The notes under the pieces were generated by a model. It made no database searches. It was not told the origin of the DNA and saw only the letters and a list, made by a program, of their open reading frames with translations. Positions 19,127 to 27,597 of a stretch of DNA of 64,000 nucleotides are shown here, piece after piece. Location of the stretch: contig NZ_JAYROR010000040.1 in assembly GCF_041911615.1 (NCBI RefSeq), positions 1 to 64,000 on the forward strand. Direction: 5' to 3'. How positions within the stretch are numbered: the stretch's first letter is position 1; the number at the start of each line of letters is the position of its first letter. This stretch comes from Zoogloea sp041911615 (lineage in GTDB: Bacteria > Pseudomonadota > Gammaproteobacteria > Burkholderiales > Rhodocyclaceae). The position numbers and the translations under genes are program-made.

Positions 19127-20632
19127 ATGTCCGACCAGACCAACACGCCCGCCCAGGACGAAAACCACCTGATCGCCGAACGCCGTCAGAAGCTCGCCGA
19201 ATGGCGCGCCACCGGCAAGGCGTATCCGAACGATTTCTCCCGGGAGAACACCGCCGGCAAACTCGACGAGCTTTACGGCGAAAAATCCGCCGAAGAACTC
19301 GAAGCGCTGCCGGTCGAGGTCAAGGTCGCCGGCCGCATCATGCTCAAGCGCGTGATGGGCAAGGCCAGCTTCATCACCGTGCAGGATCTGTCCGGCCGCA
19401 TCCAGCTCTACGTCACCCGCGACGGCGTCGGCGAGGACGTGTATGCCGACTTCAAGCACTGGGACATCGGCGACATCGTCGGCACCGTCGGCACCCTGTT
19501 CCGCACCAAGACCGGCGAGCTGTCGGTCAAGAGCAGCGAGATCCGCCTCCTCACCAAGAGCCTGCGCCCGCTGCCCGACAAGTTCCACGGCCTCACCGAC
19601 ACCGAGACCAAGTACCGTCAACGGTATGTGGACCTCATCATGAGCGACGAGTCGCGCCACACCTTCGTGGCCCGCAGCCGCCTCGTGCAGTCGATCCGCA
19701 ACTACATGACCGGCCACGGCTTCCTCGAAGTCGAGACGCCGATGATGCACCCCATCCCCGGCGGCGCCGCGGCCAAGCCCTTCGTCACCCACCACAACGC
19801 GCTGGACATGCAGCAGTTCCTGCGCATCGCGCCGGAGCTCTACCTCAAGCGCCTGGTGGTGGGCGGCTTCGAGAAGGTCTTCGAGGTCAACCGCAACTTC
19901 CGCAACGAAGGCCTCTCGCCCCGCCACAACCCCGAATTCACGATGATGGAGTTCTACGAGGCCTACGCGAACTACCGCACCCTCATGGACTTCACCGAAG
20001 GCCTGCTGCGCCACGCCGCCCGCGAGGCGCTGGGCACCGAAGTCTTCACCTACCAGGGCCGCGAGCTCGACCTCTCCAAGCCCTTCCACCGCCTGACCAT
20101 CGTCGAGGCGATCCGCAAGCACCACCCCGGCTTCAGCGACGCCCAGCTCGCCGACCCGGCGTGGCTCGCCCAGAAGATCAAGGACTTCGGCGAGAAGGTG
20201 AAGCCCGGCGGCCTCGGCAGCCTGCAGCTGCAACTCTTCGAAGCCTGCGCCGAAGCCGAGACCTGGGAGCCGACCTTCATCATCGACTACCCGGTCGAGG
20301 TCAGCCCGCTGGCCCGCGCATCGGATAGCAACCCCGAGATCACCGAGCGCTTCGAGCTCTTCATCGTCGGCCGCGAGATCGCCAACGGCTTCTCCGAGCT
20401 CAACGACCCCGAAGACCAGGCAGCCCGCTTCCAGGCGCAAGCCCAGGCCAAGGACGCCGGCGACGAAGAAGCCATGTACTACGACGCCGACTACATCCGC
20501 GCGCTGGAGTACGGCCTGCCCCCCACCGGCGGCTGCGGCATCGGCATCGACCGCCTGGTCATGCTGCTCACCGACAGCCCGGCGATCCGCGACGTGATCC
20601 TGTTCCCGCAGATGCGGCCGGAAGCCGAATAA
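19127..20632 (+). CDS. lysS: Lysyl-tRNA synthetase, class II
   Basis: 501 residues from the ATG at 19127, the usual length; the frame is open 25 codons further upstream but those residues are not conserved-looking. An OB-fold anticodon-binding domain (VAGRIMLKRVMGKASFITVQ) precedes the class II core with motif 1 (FLEVETPMMHPIPGGAAAKP), motif 2 (FRNEGLSPRHNPEFTMMEFY, near residue 260) and motif 3 (GCGIGIDRLVML, near 470). The enzyme attaches lysine to tRNA-Lys in the cytoplasm. A rho-independent terminator follows at 20658. Confidence 0.98.
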   Translation: MSDQTNTPAQDENHLIAERRQKLAEWRATGKAYPNDFSRENTAGKLDELYGEKSAEELEALPVEVKVAGRIMLKRVMGKASFITVQDLSGRIQLYVTRDGVGEDVYADFKHWDIGDIVGTVGTLFRTKTGELSVKSSEIRLLTKSLRPLPDKFHGLTDTETKYRQRYVDLIMSDESRHTFVARSRLVQSIRNYMTGHGFLEVETPMMHPIPGGAAAKPFVTHHNALDMQQFLRIAPELYLKRLVVGGFEKVFEVNRNFRNEGLSPRHNPEFTMMEFYEAYANYRTLMDFTEGLLRHAAREALGTEVFTYQGRELDLSKPFHRLTIVEAIRKHHPGFSDAQLADPAWLAQKIKDFGEKVKPGGLGSLQLQLFEACAEAETWEPTFIIDYPVEVSPLARASDSNPEITERFELFIVGREIANGFSELNDPEDQAARFQAQAQAKDAGDEEAMYYDADYIRALEYGLPPTGGCGIGIDRLVMLLTDSPAIRDVILFPQMRPEAE

Positions 20633-20657
20633 GCGCAGCCCGCCGCCACCTCACCCA

Positions 20658-20695
20658 CCCCCGCCCGGCCTCGTGCCCGCGGGGGTTTTGTTTTT
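20658..20695 (+). terminator. Rho-independent terminator after lysS
   Basis: Arms CCCCCGC (20658-20664) and GCGGGGG (20679-20685) enclose a small inner GGC/GCC pair, followed by TTTTGTTTTT. Confidence 0.8.
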
Positions 20696-20850
20696 CAGCA
20701 CGCTGCCCGTGGCCCGCATCACCTGATTTTCGTCGTGAAGGATCAGGCAGATGCTGCATAATATTGCGCCCCGTCCGGGCCTCGGACTGCTATTTTCCCG
20801 ATCGACCACCCCGTTTCGCAGCCAGCAACCTCGCCCGCCGCACCGCATCC

Positions 20851-21246
20851 ATGACCGAACTGAAGTCCTACGATCTCCCTGAGCTGGAAGCCCTCGCCGA
20901 ACGGATCAAGGCCGAAATCGCCAAGCGGGAGCGCGAAGAGGAAGAGCGGGCCCAGCGCGCCATCGAGGAAGCCGCCGCCGAAGCGGCACGCCGCGAAGCC
21001 GCCGAGACCGCAGCCCGGGAAACGGCCGAACGCGTCGCCCGCGCGGAAGCCGAGCGGGCCGCCCAGGCCGCCACCGTAGTACGTTACATGCACCCCTCAA
21101 ATCGCGCCCTCACCTGGTCGGGCGTCGGCGCAATGCCCGACTGGGTCAGCGCCTGGCTGGTCACCGGCGGCACCCTCTACGCCCTCGAGATCGCCGCCGA
21201 AAAGCTCGCCCCCCGCCCCATCCCCGAGAGCCTGCGCCCCCGCTGA
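20851..21246 (+). CDS. H-NS family histone-like protein
   Basis: 131 residues from the ATG at 20851. The N-terminal 80 residues form a charged coiled coil (IKAEIAKREREEEERAQRAI and Ala/Glu/Arg repeats) for oligomerisation. The C-terminal 45 residues match the H-NS DNA-binding domain layout (YMHPSNRALTWSGVGAMPDW) ending in a helix. The usual AT-hook-like core TWxGxGRxPxW is altered: GVGAMPDW lacks the Arg after Gly, so DNA affinity may be lowered or changed. H-NS proteins coat and silence AT-rich DNA. The gene stands alone between two terminators. An upstream frame extension to 20764 has no good start context. Confidence 0.75.
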   Translation: MTELKSYDLPELEALAERIKAEIAKREREEEERAQRAIEEAAAEAARREAAETAARETAERVARAEAERAAQAATVVRYMHPSNRALTWSGVGAMPDWVSAWLVTGGTLYALEIAAEKLAPRPIPESLRPR

Positions 21247-21262
21247 CACCCCGACTCAATGC

Positions 21263-21301
21263 AAAAACGGCAACAATGAACACCTCATTGTTGCCGTTTT
21301 T
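21263..21301. terminator. Bidirectional rho-independent terminator
   Basis: A perfect 17-bp inverted repeat, AAAAACGGCAACAATGA (21263-21279) and its complement (21285-21301) around a 5-nt loop. The A-run before and T-run after make it work for both the H-NS-like gene on plus and the TPR gene on minus. Confidence 0.93.
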
Positions 21302-21333
21302 TGTTTGAATGCCCCCTCAGCGTGCCGTCGGGC

Positions 21334-22053
21334 TCACCACTTGCCGAGCCGCTTGAGCTTTTCGCGCAGGCCGAACACCGGGTAGCCCAGCGCGTAAGCG
21401 CGCTCGGCGTGGGTCTTGGCCTCGCCGTACTGCTTCAGGTCGAAGTAGGTCTGGGCGAGGAAATGCTCGGCGTCCGGGTAATCGGTCTCCTTTTTCTCCT
21501 CGTACCGCTGCAGCACCTTCAGCGCTTCCTGGGGCCGGTTCTCACCAAGCAGGGCATCCGCCAGCGCCAGGTAGGACTCGCGGCGCTGCGGCTGCATGTT
21601 GATCGCTTCCGTCCACACCCGCGTCGCCTGGTCGCGTTTGCGACCCAGGTACATCGCCGTGCCAAGGTTGGCACTGACGTACGAGAACATCGGCGAGTTG
21701 CGGTTCATCTGGTCGTAGGAGTAACTCATCTCGCCGATCGCCAGATCGAACTTCTCGGCGCCACGCCGGGCACGGTTGAGGTGCACAAGACCAAAGCAGA
21801 AGTGGTGCGGCCCGGGAATCCCGATCGTCTTGGCGTCGTAGGCGGCGGGAATGTCGCCCTGGCCGCGCAACTCGAAGGGCACCCGGTGGATGTAGATCGA
21901 ACCGAGGATGCCCGCGCGGCAGAAATCGGGCAGCGCCAACCATTCGACCGGGGTGATCGTGACGTCGGCCGCCTGGGCCGGACGCGGAGTGAGGCCCAGC
22001 AGCGCGGTCGCGCAGAGGGCGAGCAGGAAAGGAGCCTTGTTCTTGCCTAACAT
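21334..22053 (-). CDS. Exported TPR-repeat protein of unknown function
   Basis: 239 residues, ATG at 22053. A Sec signal peptide (MLGKNKAPFLLALCATALLG to AQA) is followed by a Cys-containing region (LPDFCRAGILGS, HHFCFGL) and then tetratricopeptide repeats over about residues 115-230 (ANLGTAMYLGRKRDQATRVW, YLALADALLGENRPQEALKV, HFLAQTYFDLKQYGEAKTHA). TPRs mediate protein contacts, so an envelope scaffold or assembly role is likely, but no partner is evident. It is transcribed alone, from an AT-rich divergent region toward the shared terminator. Confidence 0.75.
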   Translation of the reverse strand: MLGKNKAPFLLALCATALLGLTPRPAQAADVTITPVEWLALPDFCRAGILGSIYIHRVPFELRGQGDIPAAYDAKTIGIPGPHHFCFGLVHLNRARRGAEKFDLAIGEMSYSYDQMNRNSPMFSYVSANLGTAMYLGRKRDQATRVWTEAINMQPQRRESYLALADALLGENRPQEALKVLQRYEEKKETDYPDAEHFLAQTYFDLKQYGEAKTHAERAYALGYPVFGLREKLKRLGKW

Positions 22054-22381
22054 GGTCGAATCGTTTCACACGGCCGGCGACGGAGTCGCAAGCCGTTTGA
22101 AGGGTTCATCGGGCGCTGGCCCGCCAGCGCGGCACAGCAGACGGAGGCCCGATCATACACATCGTCATGCGCCACGGCCATGACGGATACCTCATGCCAC
22201 TGTTTCTAACGCCGTCGCTCCTTAAACCGAACTCCACACAGCAGGAAACAATCAATCAAAAAGAATCAAGATTTAATCTTTTGTCAACAACATTAAACAC
22301 CAAACAACCCAAAGTGGGCATTTTGCCGCGATAAACTACGTCAATTGAATTTCTCCGCATTAGCCGCTCGCGTGGCACGCC
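22054..22381. other. AT-rich intergenic region between divergent genes
   Basis: 328 bp without a gene. From about 22196 to 22370 the composition drops well below the local GC level. It contains a perfect 13-bp palindrome AAGATTTAATCTT (22268-22280) followed by TTTGTCAACAACATTAAAC, and must hold the promoters of the TPR gene (minus) and the acyltransferase (plus). No clear -35/-10 pair stood out. AT-rich islands of this kind are typical H-NS targets. Confidence 0.5.
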
Positions 22382-23464
22382 ATGGACAAGCCGTTTTCCC
22401 TGATCCTCGACCTGTCCCGCTTCCTCGCGGCACTACTGGTCTTCTTCCACCACGCCGAGCAACACCTGAAAGACCCGCGCCTGTCGGCGCTCGCCTCGTT
22501 TGGCCACGACGCGGTGATCTTCTTCTTCATCCTCTCGGGCTTCGTCATCGCCTACGTCACCGAGCACAAGGAGAAAACCCTTGCCGGCTACGCCACCGCC
22601 CGGCTCGCGCGGCTGTACTCCGTCACCCTGCCCTCGCTGCTGCTGGCCTACGGCCTTTTCGAGGTTGGCAGCCGGCTGCTGCCGGGGCATTATGCGATCC
22701 CTGACAACCTCACCTGGGGCGAAACCCTGCTCACCAGCACCTTCTTCCTCAACCGCTTCCTCGACTATCAGGAGGGCATCCCGACCAACGCGCCTTACTG
22801 GTCGATCTGCTACGAAGCCTGGTATTACGTGCTGTTCGGCGCGGCCTTCTACCTCAAGGGCCTGCAGCGCCTGCTCGTCGTCGCGGTTGCGGCGCTGGTG
22901 GCCGGTTTCAACATCCTGCTGCTCATGCCCATCTGGCTGCTCGGCTTCGCCTGCTACCGCCATCAACACAGGCTTCCCCGCAGCCCGCTGGTCGGCACCC
23001 TGCTCGTCGCCGGCGCCCTCGGTGCCTACCTCTGGATGCGCGTCACCAATTTCGACGACCGGCTCTTCATCTTCACCGCCCATTACTTTGGCGGCGAGCA
23101 AGCGATCAACGCGAGCCTGCATTTCAGCAAGCGCTTTCTGCCCGATTTTGTCATCGCCGTGCTGTTCGTCACCCTGTTCGCGGGTCTGCACATCCTTCGC
23201 GCTCAGCTGTGGCCCGTGCTGTCGCGCGCCCAGAAAGCGATTCAGAAATCTGCCTCGCACACCTTCGCGCTATACCTCTTCCACTCGCCGGTCCTGCTGT
23301 TCCTGGCCGGCTATAGCGACAACAGCCTGCTCGTGATGGCGCTCTGTCTCGCCGTCGCGGTTGCCGTCGGCCACGTCACCGAGCAGCAGAAGCCCCGCCT
23401 CGCCGCACTCATCGGCCGCTGGCTCGCCGCACCGCGATCACGTTCGGCGGCGACCACCGCGTGA
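22382..23464 (+). CDS. Membrane acyltransferase (acyltransferase 3 family)
   Basis: 360 residues. An integral membrane protein with about 9-10 hydrophobic segments. It shows the acyltransferase 3 family signature: N-terminal LDLSRFLAALLVFFHHAEQH with the conserved His, then FFFILSGFVIAYVTEHKEKT with the following Arg-rich loop (ATARLARLYSVTLPS). These enzymes O-acylate surface polysaccharides, lipids or exported sugars using cytoplasmic acyl donors; the substrate is unknown. It is coupled by a 4-nt overlap (GTGA) to the 2H phosphoesterase gene, which has no obvious functional relation. It is preceded by an AT-rich regulatory region. Confidence 0.85.
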   Translation: MDKPFSLILDLSRFLAALLVFFHHAEQHLKDPRLSALASFGHDAVIFFFILSGFVIAYVTEHKEKTLAGYATARLARLYSVTLPSLLLAYGLFEVGSRLLPGHYAIPDNLTWGETLLTSTFFLNRFLDYQEGIPTNAPYWSICYEAWYYVLFGAAFYLKGLQRLLVVAVAALVAGFNILLLMPIWLLGFACYRHQHRLPRSPLVGTLLVAGALGAYLWMRVTNFDDRLFIFTAHYFGGEQAINASLHFSKRFLPDFVIAVLFVTLFAGLHILRAQLWPVLSRAQKAIQKSASHTFALYLFHSPVLLFLAGYSDNSLLVMALCLAVAVAVGHVTEQQKPRLAALIGRWLAAPRSRSAATTA

Positions 23465-24165
23465 CCGACACGGCGGTCCTCGCCCACACCCGCGCCGCCT
23501 TTGCCGCCGCGGGGCAGACGCTCGCCAACGTGCGTCGCGATTTTCCCGAGTGGCACCGAGGCCGGCCCCACTACGCCCTGTGGGCCCTCGACGTGGATCT
23601 GGCCGATGTGCGTAGCGCCGTTGCTGCGGCCAGCCACCATCTGGCCGATCTGCTCCTCGACGGCTACACGCGCCAGCCGCACATCACCCTCGGCCTGTGC
23701 GGCTTTCCGACCGATCCACCGCAGCACCCCGACGACTTCGGGCCACGCGCCTTCGCCACCCAGCTCGACGCTCTGACGACCCTTGCCCCGGCGCCCTTCG
23801 AGATCGCCATCGGCCAGCTCGCCAGCTTCAGCTCGGCGCCCTTCCTGGCCGTAACCGACCCCCAGAACGCCATCGGGCAGCTGCACCAGGCCCTCGCCGG
23901 TCCGCCCCGCGACGACGCCAGCGGCCCGTACACGCCTCACGTCACCGTCGGGCTGTACGCCGGCGTCTGGCCCACGTCAGCCGTCCAGGCACGCCTCGAC
24001 GCGTTCCCGGCGCCCACGCTGCGCTGCCGCGTCGACCGGGTCAGCCTGATGCATTACGTGGCCGCCGAAATCGGCGGTCCGCTCAGCGTACTGGCCGACT
24101 TCGATCTGGCCCGCCGCCAGCTCGCCTGGCACCGACGCCCCGCCGCCTGGCCCGACTTCACCTGA
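23461..24165 (+). CDS. 2'-5' RNA ligase / 2H phosphoesterase superfamily protein
   Basis: 234 residues, GTG start overlapping the acyltransferase stop by four bases. Two HxTx motifs, PHITLGL (near residue 79) and PHVTVGLY (near residue 160), define the 2H phosphoesterase fold in which two histidines act on 2',3'-cyclic or 2'-5' phosphodiester bonds. Between them is a beta-rich core. The cellular substrate of most bacterial members is unclear; RNA-end processing is the family expectation. It is followed by 83 bp and then the aminotransferase gene on the same strand. Confidence 0.82.
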   Translation: MTDTAVLAHTRAAFAAAGQTLANVRRDFPEWHRGRPHYALWALDVDLADVRSAVAAASHHLADLLLDGYTRQPHITLGLCGFPTDPPQHPDDFGPRAFATQLDALTTLAPAPFEIAIGQLASFSSAPFLAVTDPQNAIGQLHQALAGPPRDDASGPYTPHVTVGLYAGVWPTSAVQARLDAFPAPTLRCRVDRVSLMHYVAAEIGGPLSVLADFDLARRQLAWHRRPAAWPDFT

Positions 24166-24248
24166 ACGTCCGCGCCGGTCGGGCGCCTCGCCACCGCCGC
24201 CTGTCCTACAATGCCGGTTCGATCAGAACCGCACACCAGGACTTCGCG

Positions 24249-25403
24249 ATGACCCGACTCGCCCGCCGCATGGCCGACATCCAGCCTTTCCACGTGATGG
24301 AAATCCTCAAGCGCGCCCACGCCCTGGCGGCCGAGGGACGCGACATCATTCATCTGGAAGTCGGCGAACCGGATTTTCCGAGCCCGGCGCCCATCGTCGA
24401 GGCCGCACGCCAGTTCCTGGCAGGCGGCCACGTGCATTACACCCCAGCCCTCGGCCTCACCGCCCTGCGCGAGGCCATCGCCCGCTTCTACCACGACCGC
24501 TTCGGCGCCGACGTGGCACCCGAACGCATCGTCGTCACCCCCGGCGCCTCCGGCGCGCTGATGCTCGCCCTCGGCGTCCTCACCGATCCGGGTGACGAAT
24601 GGCTGCTGCCCGATCCGGGCTATCCGTCCAATCGCCACCTCGCCCGCAGCTTCGAAGGCGTCCCGAAAGCCCTGCCGGTGGACGCCACCACCCGCTTCCA
24701 GCCCACGCCGGCGCAGGTCGCCGCGGCCTGGACGCCGCGCACCCGCGGTCTGATGGTGGCCTCGCCGGCCAATCCGACGGGCACCCTGCTGACCCTCGAC
24801 GAGATCGCCGCCTTGCGGGACGTGGTTGCCGCCCGCAACGGCGTATTGATCGTCGACGAGATCTATCAGGGCCTGAATTACGGCCTCGAGGCCAGCACCG
24901 CCCTCAGCCGTGTGAACGACGTCTTCGTGGTCAACAGCTTCTCGAAGTACTTCGGCATGACCGGCTGGCGGCTCGGCTGGATGGTGGTACCGGAAGCCTA
25001 CGTGCGCGAGATCGAAAAGCTCGCCCAGCATTTCTTCATTTCGCCATCCACCCCTGCCCAGCACGCAGCCCTCGCGGCCTTTGCACCGGACACGCTGGCC
25101 ATCCTCGAGGAACGCCGCCACGCCTTCGCAGACCGCCGCAACGCCCTGCTGCCGGCGCTACGCGAGATCGGTTTCCGCTTTGCGACCGAACCCCAGGGCG
25201 CGTTCTACCTGTATGCCGATATCGGGGACTTCGCCGACAGCAGCGAAGAGCTCGCCCAACGCCTCATCGAGCGGGCCGGCGTGGCGACCACGCCGGGTAT
25301 CGACTTCGGCGACAACGCCCCCGAACGCCACCTGCGCATCGCTTACACCACCGCCGAGGCGCGTCTGGTCGAGGCCGCGGAACGCATCCGCAAGGTGCTG
25401 TAA
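24249..25403 (+). CDS. PLP-dependent aminotransferase, class I/II (aspartate aminotransferase-like)
   Basis: 384 residues from the ATG at 24249; the frame runs open far upstream but that part overlaps the preceding gene. Fold-type I features: LEVGEPDFPSPAPIVEA, HYTPALGLTALREAIA, PGASGALMLALG, PANPTGTLL, the PLP Schiff-base Lys in NSFSKYFGMTGWRLGW (near residue 233), and C-terminal LRIAYTT with the carboxylate-binding Arg. It transfers amino groups between amino and keto acids; substrate specificity (aspartate, aromatic or alanine) cannot be fixed from these motifs. Confidence 0.9.
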   Translation: MTRLARRMADIQPFHVMEILKRAHALAAEGRDIIHLEVGEPDFPSPAPIVEAARQFLAGGHVHYTPALGLTALREAIARFYHDRFGADVAPERIVVTPGASGALMLALGVLTDPGDEWLLPDPGYPSNRHLARSFEGVPKALPVDATTRFQPTPAQVAAAWTPRTRGLMVASPANPTGTLLTLDEIAALRDVVAARNGVLIVDEIYQGLNYGLEASTALSRVNDVFVVNSFSKYFGMTGWRLGWMVVPEAYVREIEKLAQHFFISPSTPAQHAALAAFAPDTLAILEERRHAFADRRNALLPALREIGFRFATEPQGAFYLYADIGDFADSSEELAQRLIERAGVATTPGIDFGDNAPERHLRIAYTTAEARLVEAAERIRKVL

Positions 25404-25518
25404 GCAGCATCGCAACGGCACGCCGCCGGCAGGCACGTGCGGATCGTTGCGACGACACCACAGGAAAGGAAGATGCGACGCCGGGTATCCCGCTCCCGGA
25501 GGCGGACCGGCGACGAAA

Positions 25519-26220
25519 TCAGACGCCGAGAAACTTGCCGCCGCTACGCGCCGCCTGGCTGAGCTGCGCTTTCACGGCCATCACCTTGTTGGCGTACGGG
25601 GCCGCCGGATCGCTGGAGCCGTTGTACTGCTGCAGCGCCCGCTCGACCGAGCCGGTGCTCTGGATGTATTCCTTCAGCACCAGCGCGCCGACGCGGATGT
25701 TGGTATCCGGATCGAACATCGCGCCCTTGTCGGTCTTGACATCCACTTTGTCCGGATGCCACTTGGGAATCACCTGCATCAGCCCCTGGGCGCCCATCGG
25801 GCTCTCCGCGAAGGGGTTGAAACGCGACTCGATGGCCATCACCGCCACCAGCAGCAACGGGTCGACGCCGACGCTGCGACCGGTCTGCTGGGCAGCGGCG
25901 AGCAGGGGCTCGAGGGCCACGGCGGAAACCTGGTAGCGCTTGGCGATGTAGGTCTTGACGCGCTGCAGGTCGGGGCTCAGTTTGGTCGGAGCGGTGTCGG
26001 TGACATCCACCACCTCGGGCTCGACCTCTTCTACCGCCACGCTGGTGGACGAACCACCCATGAGACTGCCGAGCGAAAGACCCTGAACGCCATGATTGGC
26101 GATCCGCGATGCAACAAACAGGGTGACGATGAGGCCAGCGACGAGAAGACCGCCGTGGGCGAAGTGAAGCATGAATGAAGCCGCGTGACGTGCGTACTTC
26201 GTGATACGAGTTGCGAACAT
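25519..26220 (-). CDS. Lytic transglycosylase (SLT domain), membrane-anchored
   Basis: 233 residues from the ATG at 26218-26220, chosen because AAAGGAGA stands 6 nt upstream; a longer frame to 26295 lacks this. One N-terminal membrane segment (FAHGGLLVAGLIVTLFVASR), a Pro/Glu/Val linker (EEVEPEVVDVTDTAP), then a family 1 SLT domain with the catalytic Glu in VAVMAIESRFNPFAES and GAQGLMQVIP. It cleaves the MurNAc-GlcNAc bond of peptidoglycan, giving 1,6-anhydroMurNAc. The next gene upstream is ampD, which acts on those products, so a cell-wall turnover group is likely. A strong promoter lies about 350 bp upstream. Confidence 0.88.
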   Translation of the reverse strand: MFATRITKYARHAASFMLHFAHGGLLVAGLIVTLFVASRIANHGVQGLSLGSLMGGSSTSVAVEEVEPEVVDVTDTAPTKLSPDLQRVKTYIAKRYQVSAVALEPLLAAAQQTGRSVGVDPLLLVAVMAIESRFNPFAESPMGAQGLMQVIPKWHPDKVDVKTDKGAMFDPDTNIRVGALVLKEYIQSTGSVERALQQYNGSSDPAAPYANKVMAVKAQLSQAARSGGKFLGV

Positions 26221-26554
26221 GGGCTCTCCTTTCTGTGGCCACAGTCCGTCGAACGCGCACGAAAATCGCTCCCATGGACAAAAGGGAATCGACACTCGGT
26301 TTGTTTCACCCGATGGTCCTCGAAGAAGCAGGACCGGGTTCCACTCGTCAGCCCGAAAAACCGGCCAACGGCATTCGCAAGACTAGGTCGCCAGGGGTTG
26401 ATCCAAACACGCTGACGCAACCAGACAGCGTGCCAAAAAATGGCGCCAAAACCAGACCGAAGGACGGTCAGTAACCGGGGCGCGAAGCGGAGGAAAAAGC
26501 CCGGTCATGCGAGAGTTTCGGCACCGACGTTTAACAAAAAACGACGCGAAAAAA

Positions 26555-26574
26555 TGTGTGCTGCATTGCACACA
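26555..26574 (-). repeat. Inverted repeat at the predicted transcription start
   Basis: TGTGTGC (26555-26561) and GCACACA (26568-26574) flank TGCATT. On minus, the repeat is followed by six T. It could be an operator overlapping +1, a 5' mRNA hairpin, or a weak terminator for ampD transcription. Confidence 0.55.
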
Positions 26575-26580
26575 AACTGC

Positions 26581-26609
26581 ATTGTATTGATTCCACTGAC
26601 TTTTGTCAA
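26581..26609 (-). promoter_or_regulatory. Sigma-70 promoter upstream of the lytic transglycosylase gene
   Basis: On the minus strand TTGACA (26604-26609), a 17-bp spacer and TACAAT (26581-26586): 11 of 12 consensus bases at the ideal spacing. Predicted start near 26574. Confidence 0.78.
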
Positions 26610-26741
26610 TCCGCCTCGTCCGAGACGACCTCCGGAAGCATTCATTTAGGGTATTCCGGAATCGCGCCACGACACGGCGCCAAAAGCGTGCCGGGCGCAA
26701 AAACCAGTCGCGAGGCGGCTTCGCGGGGCTGCGGAAGTCGC

Positions 26742-27374
26742 TCAGTCGGGCCGCGCGCTAAGCGGGAACGGCCAGCGATGTCGGGCGGCATCGTCCGCCT
26801 CCGGCGCCCCGTCGGGTTCGATCCACGCGGCGACGTCGGCGCGTCCCAAAACCATCAGTTCGCGACGCAGGCGGCTCCACGAAAAATACGGCCCCGGGTC
26901 GGTCTTGCGGCCCGGGGCGACGTCCGAATGCCCGGCGATGCCTTCGATCGGAAACCGTCCGCCGAGCTCGACCAGCAGCGTTGCCAGCGCGGCGTACTGG
27001 GCCGGTTCGAAGGGCAGCGTGTCGCAGCCCTCAAGTTCGATGCCGATCGAGAAATCGTTGCAGCGCTCGCGCCCTCGCCACGACGACACCCCGGCGTGCC
27101 ACGCGCGCAGCGCCGGCGGCACGAACTCGACCAGCTCGCCATCGCGACGGATGAAGTAATGGGCCGACACGCGCAAGTGATGAATCCCCGCGTAATACGG
27201 GTGAGCCAGCGGATCGAGGCGGTTGGTGAAGAGCTGCGCGACCCCGTCCCCGCCGAAGCGGTCGGGCGGCAGGCTGATGGCGTGGATGACGACGAGGGAT
27301 ACCGCCGTGCCGGGCGGGCGGGCGTCGTGGTTGGGGGACATAAGGGGAACACGCTCAGAAGGCAACTCGCTCAT
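26742..27374 (-). CDS. ampD: 1,6-anhydro-N-acetylmuramyl-L-alanine amidase AmpD
   Basis: 210 residues from the ATG at 27372-27374; alternative ATGs at 27383 and 27398 would add 3 or 8 residues, and one at 27341 would remove 11. The start was chosen by comparison with the usual N-terminus ahead of SPNHDARPPG. The amidase 2 fold shows zinc ligands in VVIHAISLPP and in AGHSDVAPGRKTDPGP, plus SAHYFIRRDGEL and SIGIELEG. AmpD works in the cytoplasm, removing the peptide from recycled anhydromuropeptides; in many bacteria this sets beta-lactamase induction. It is upstream of, and co-oriented with, the lytic transglycosylase. Confidence 0.9.
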   Translation of the reverse strand: MSELPSERVPLMSPNHDARPPGTAVSLVVIHAISLPPDRFGGDGVAQLFTNRLDPLAHPYYAGIHHLRVSAHYFIRRDGELVEFVPPALRAWHAGVSSWRGRERCNDFSIGIELEGCDTLPFEPAQYAALATLLVELGGRFPIEGIAGHSDVAPGRKTDPGPYFSWSRLRRELMVLGRADVAAWIEPDGAPEADDAARHRWPFPLSARPD

Positions 27375-27533
27375 TCCGTCCATTCTCTCCCGCGGCAAAG
27401 CCGCCGTTCATTGCCTTTATAGCGCACTGACGCCCCCGGAAGAAAACCAGGGCACCCGAACACTGCGCGCGAATTCCCCACGCGCGCGCCGACTGGATGA
27501 AGCAGCCATTTCCGCGCGTCAACCAAATGAAAA

Positions 27534-27561
27534 AGCCCGGAAGGCTAACGCCTTCCGGGCT
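27534..27561 (-). terminator. Rho-independent terminator of pilA
   Basis: Arms AGCCCGGAAGG and CCTTCCGGGCT (27534-27544 and 27551-27561) around a 6-nt loop, followed on the minus strand by TTTT; 36 nt after the pilA stop. Confidence 0.9.
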
Positions 27562-27597
27562 CACTACGCAAAATTCAACGAACCGGTCAGGCCCGCA

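Larger units (their letters stand above)
26221..26741. other. Intergenic region with a long leader for the lytic transglycosylase gene
   Basis: 521 bp without a convincing gene. On the minus strand it contains a near-consensus sigma-70 promoter (26581-26609), a hairpin at the predicted transcription start (26555-26574), and a roughly 350-nt untranslated leader running to the lytic transglycosylase start. Small frames in the leader lack ribosome binding sites. Confidence 0.6.

Noticed and set aside
26383..26499. A 41-residue leader peptide frame on minus before the lytic transglycosylase
   Set aside because: No ribosome binding site and no recognisable attenuator pattern.
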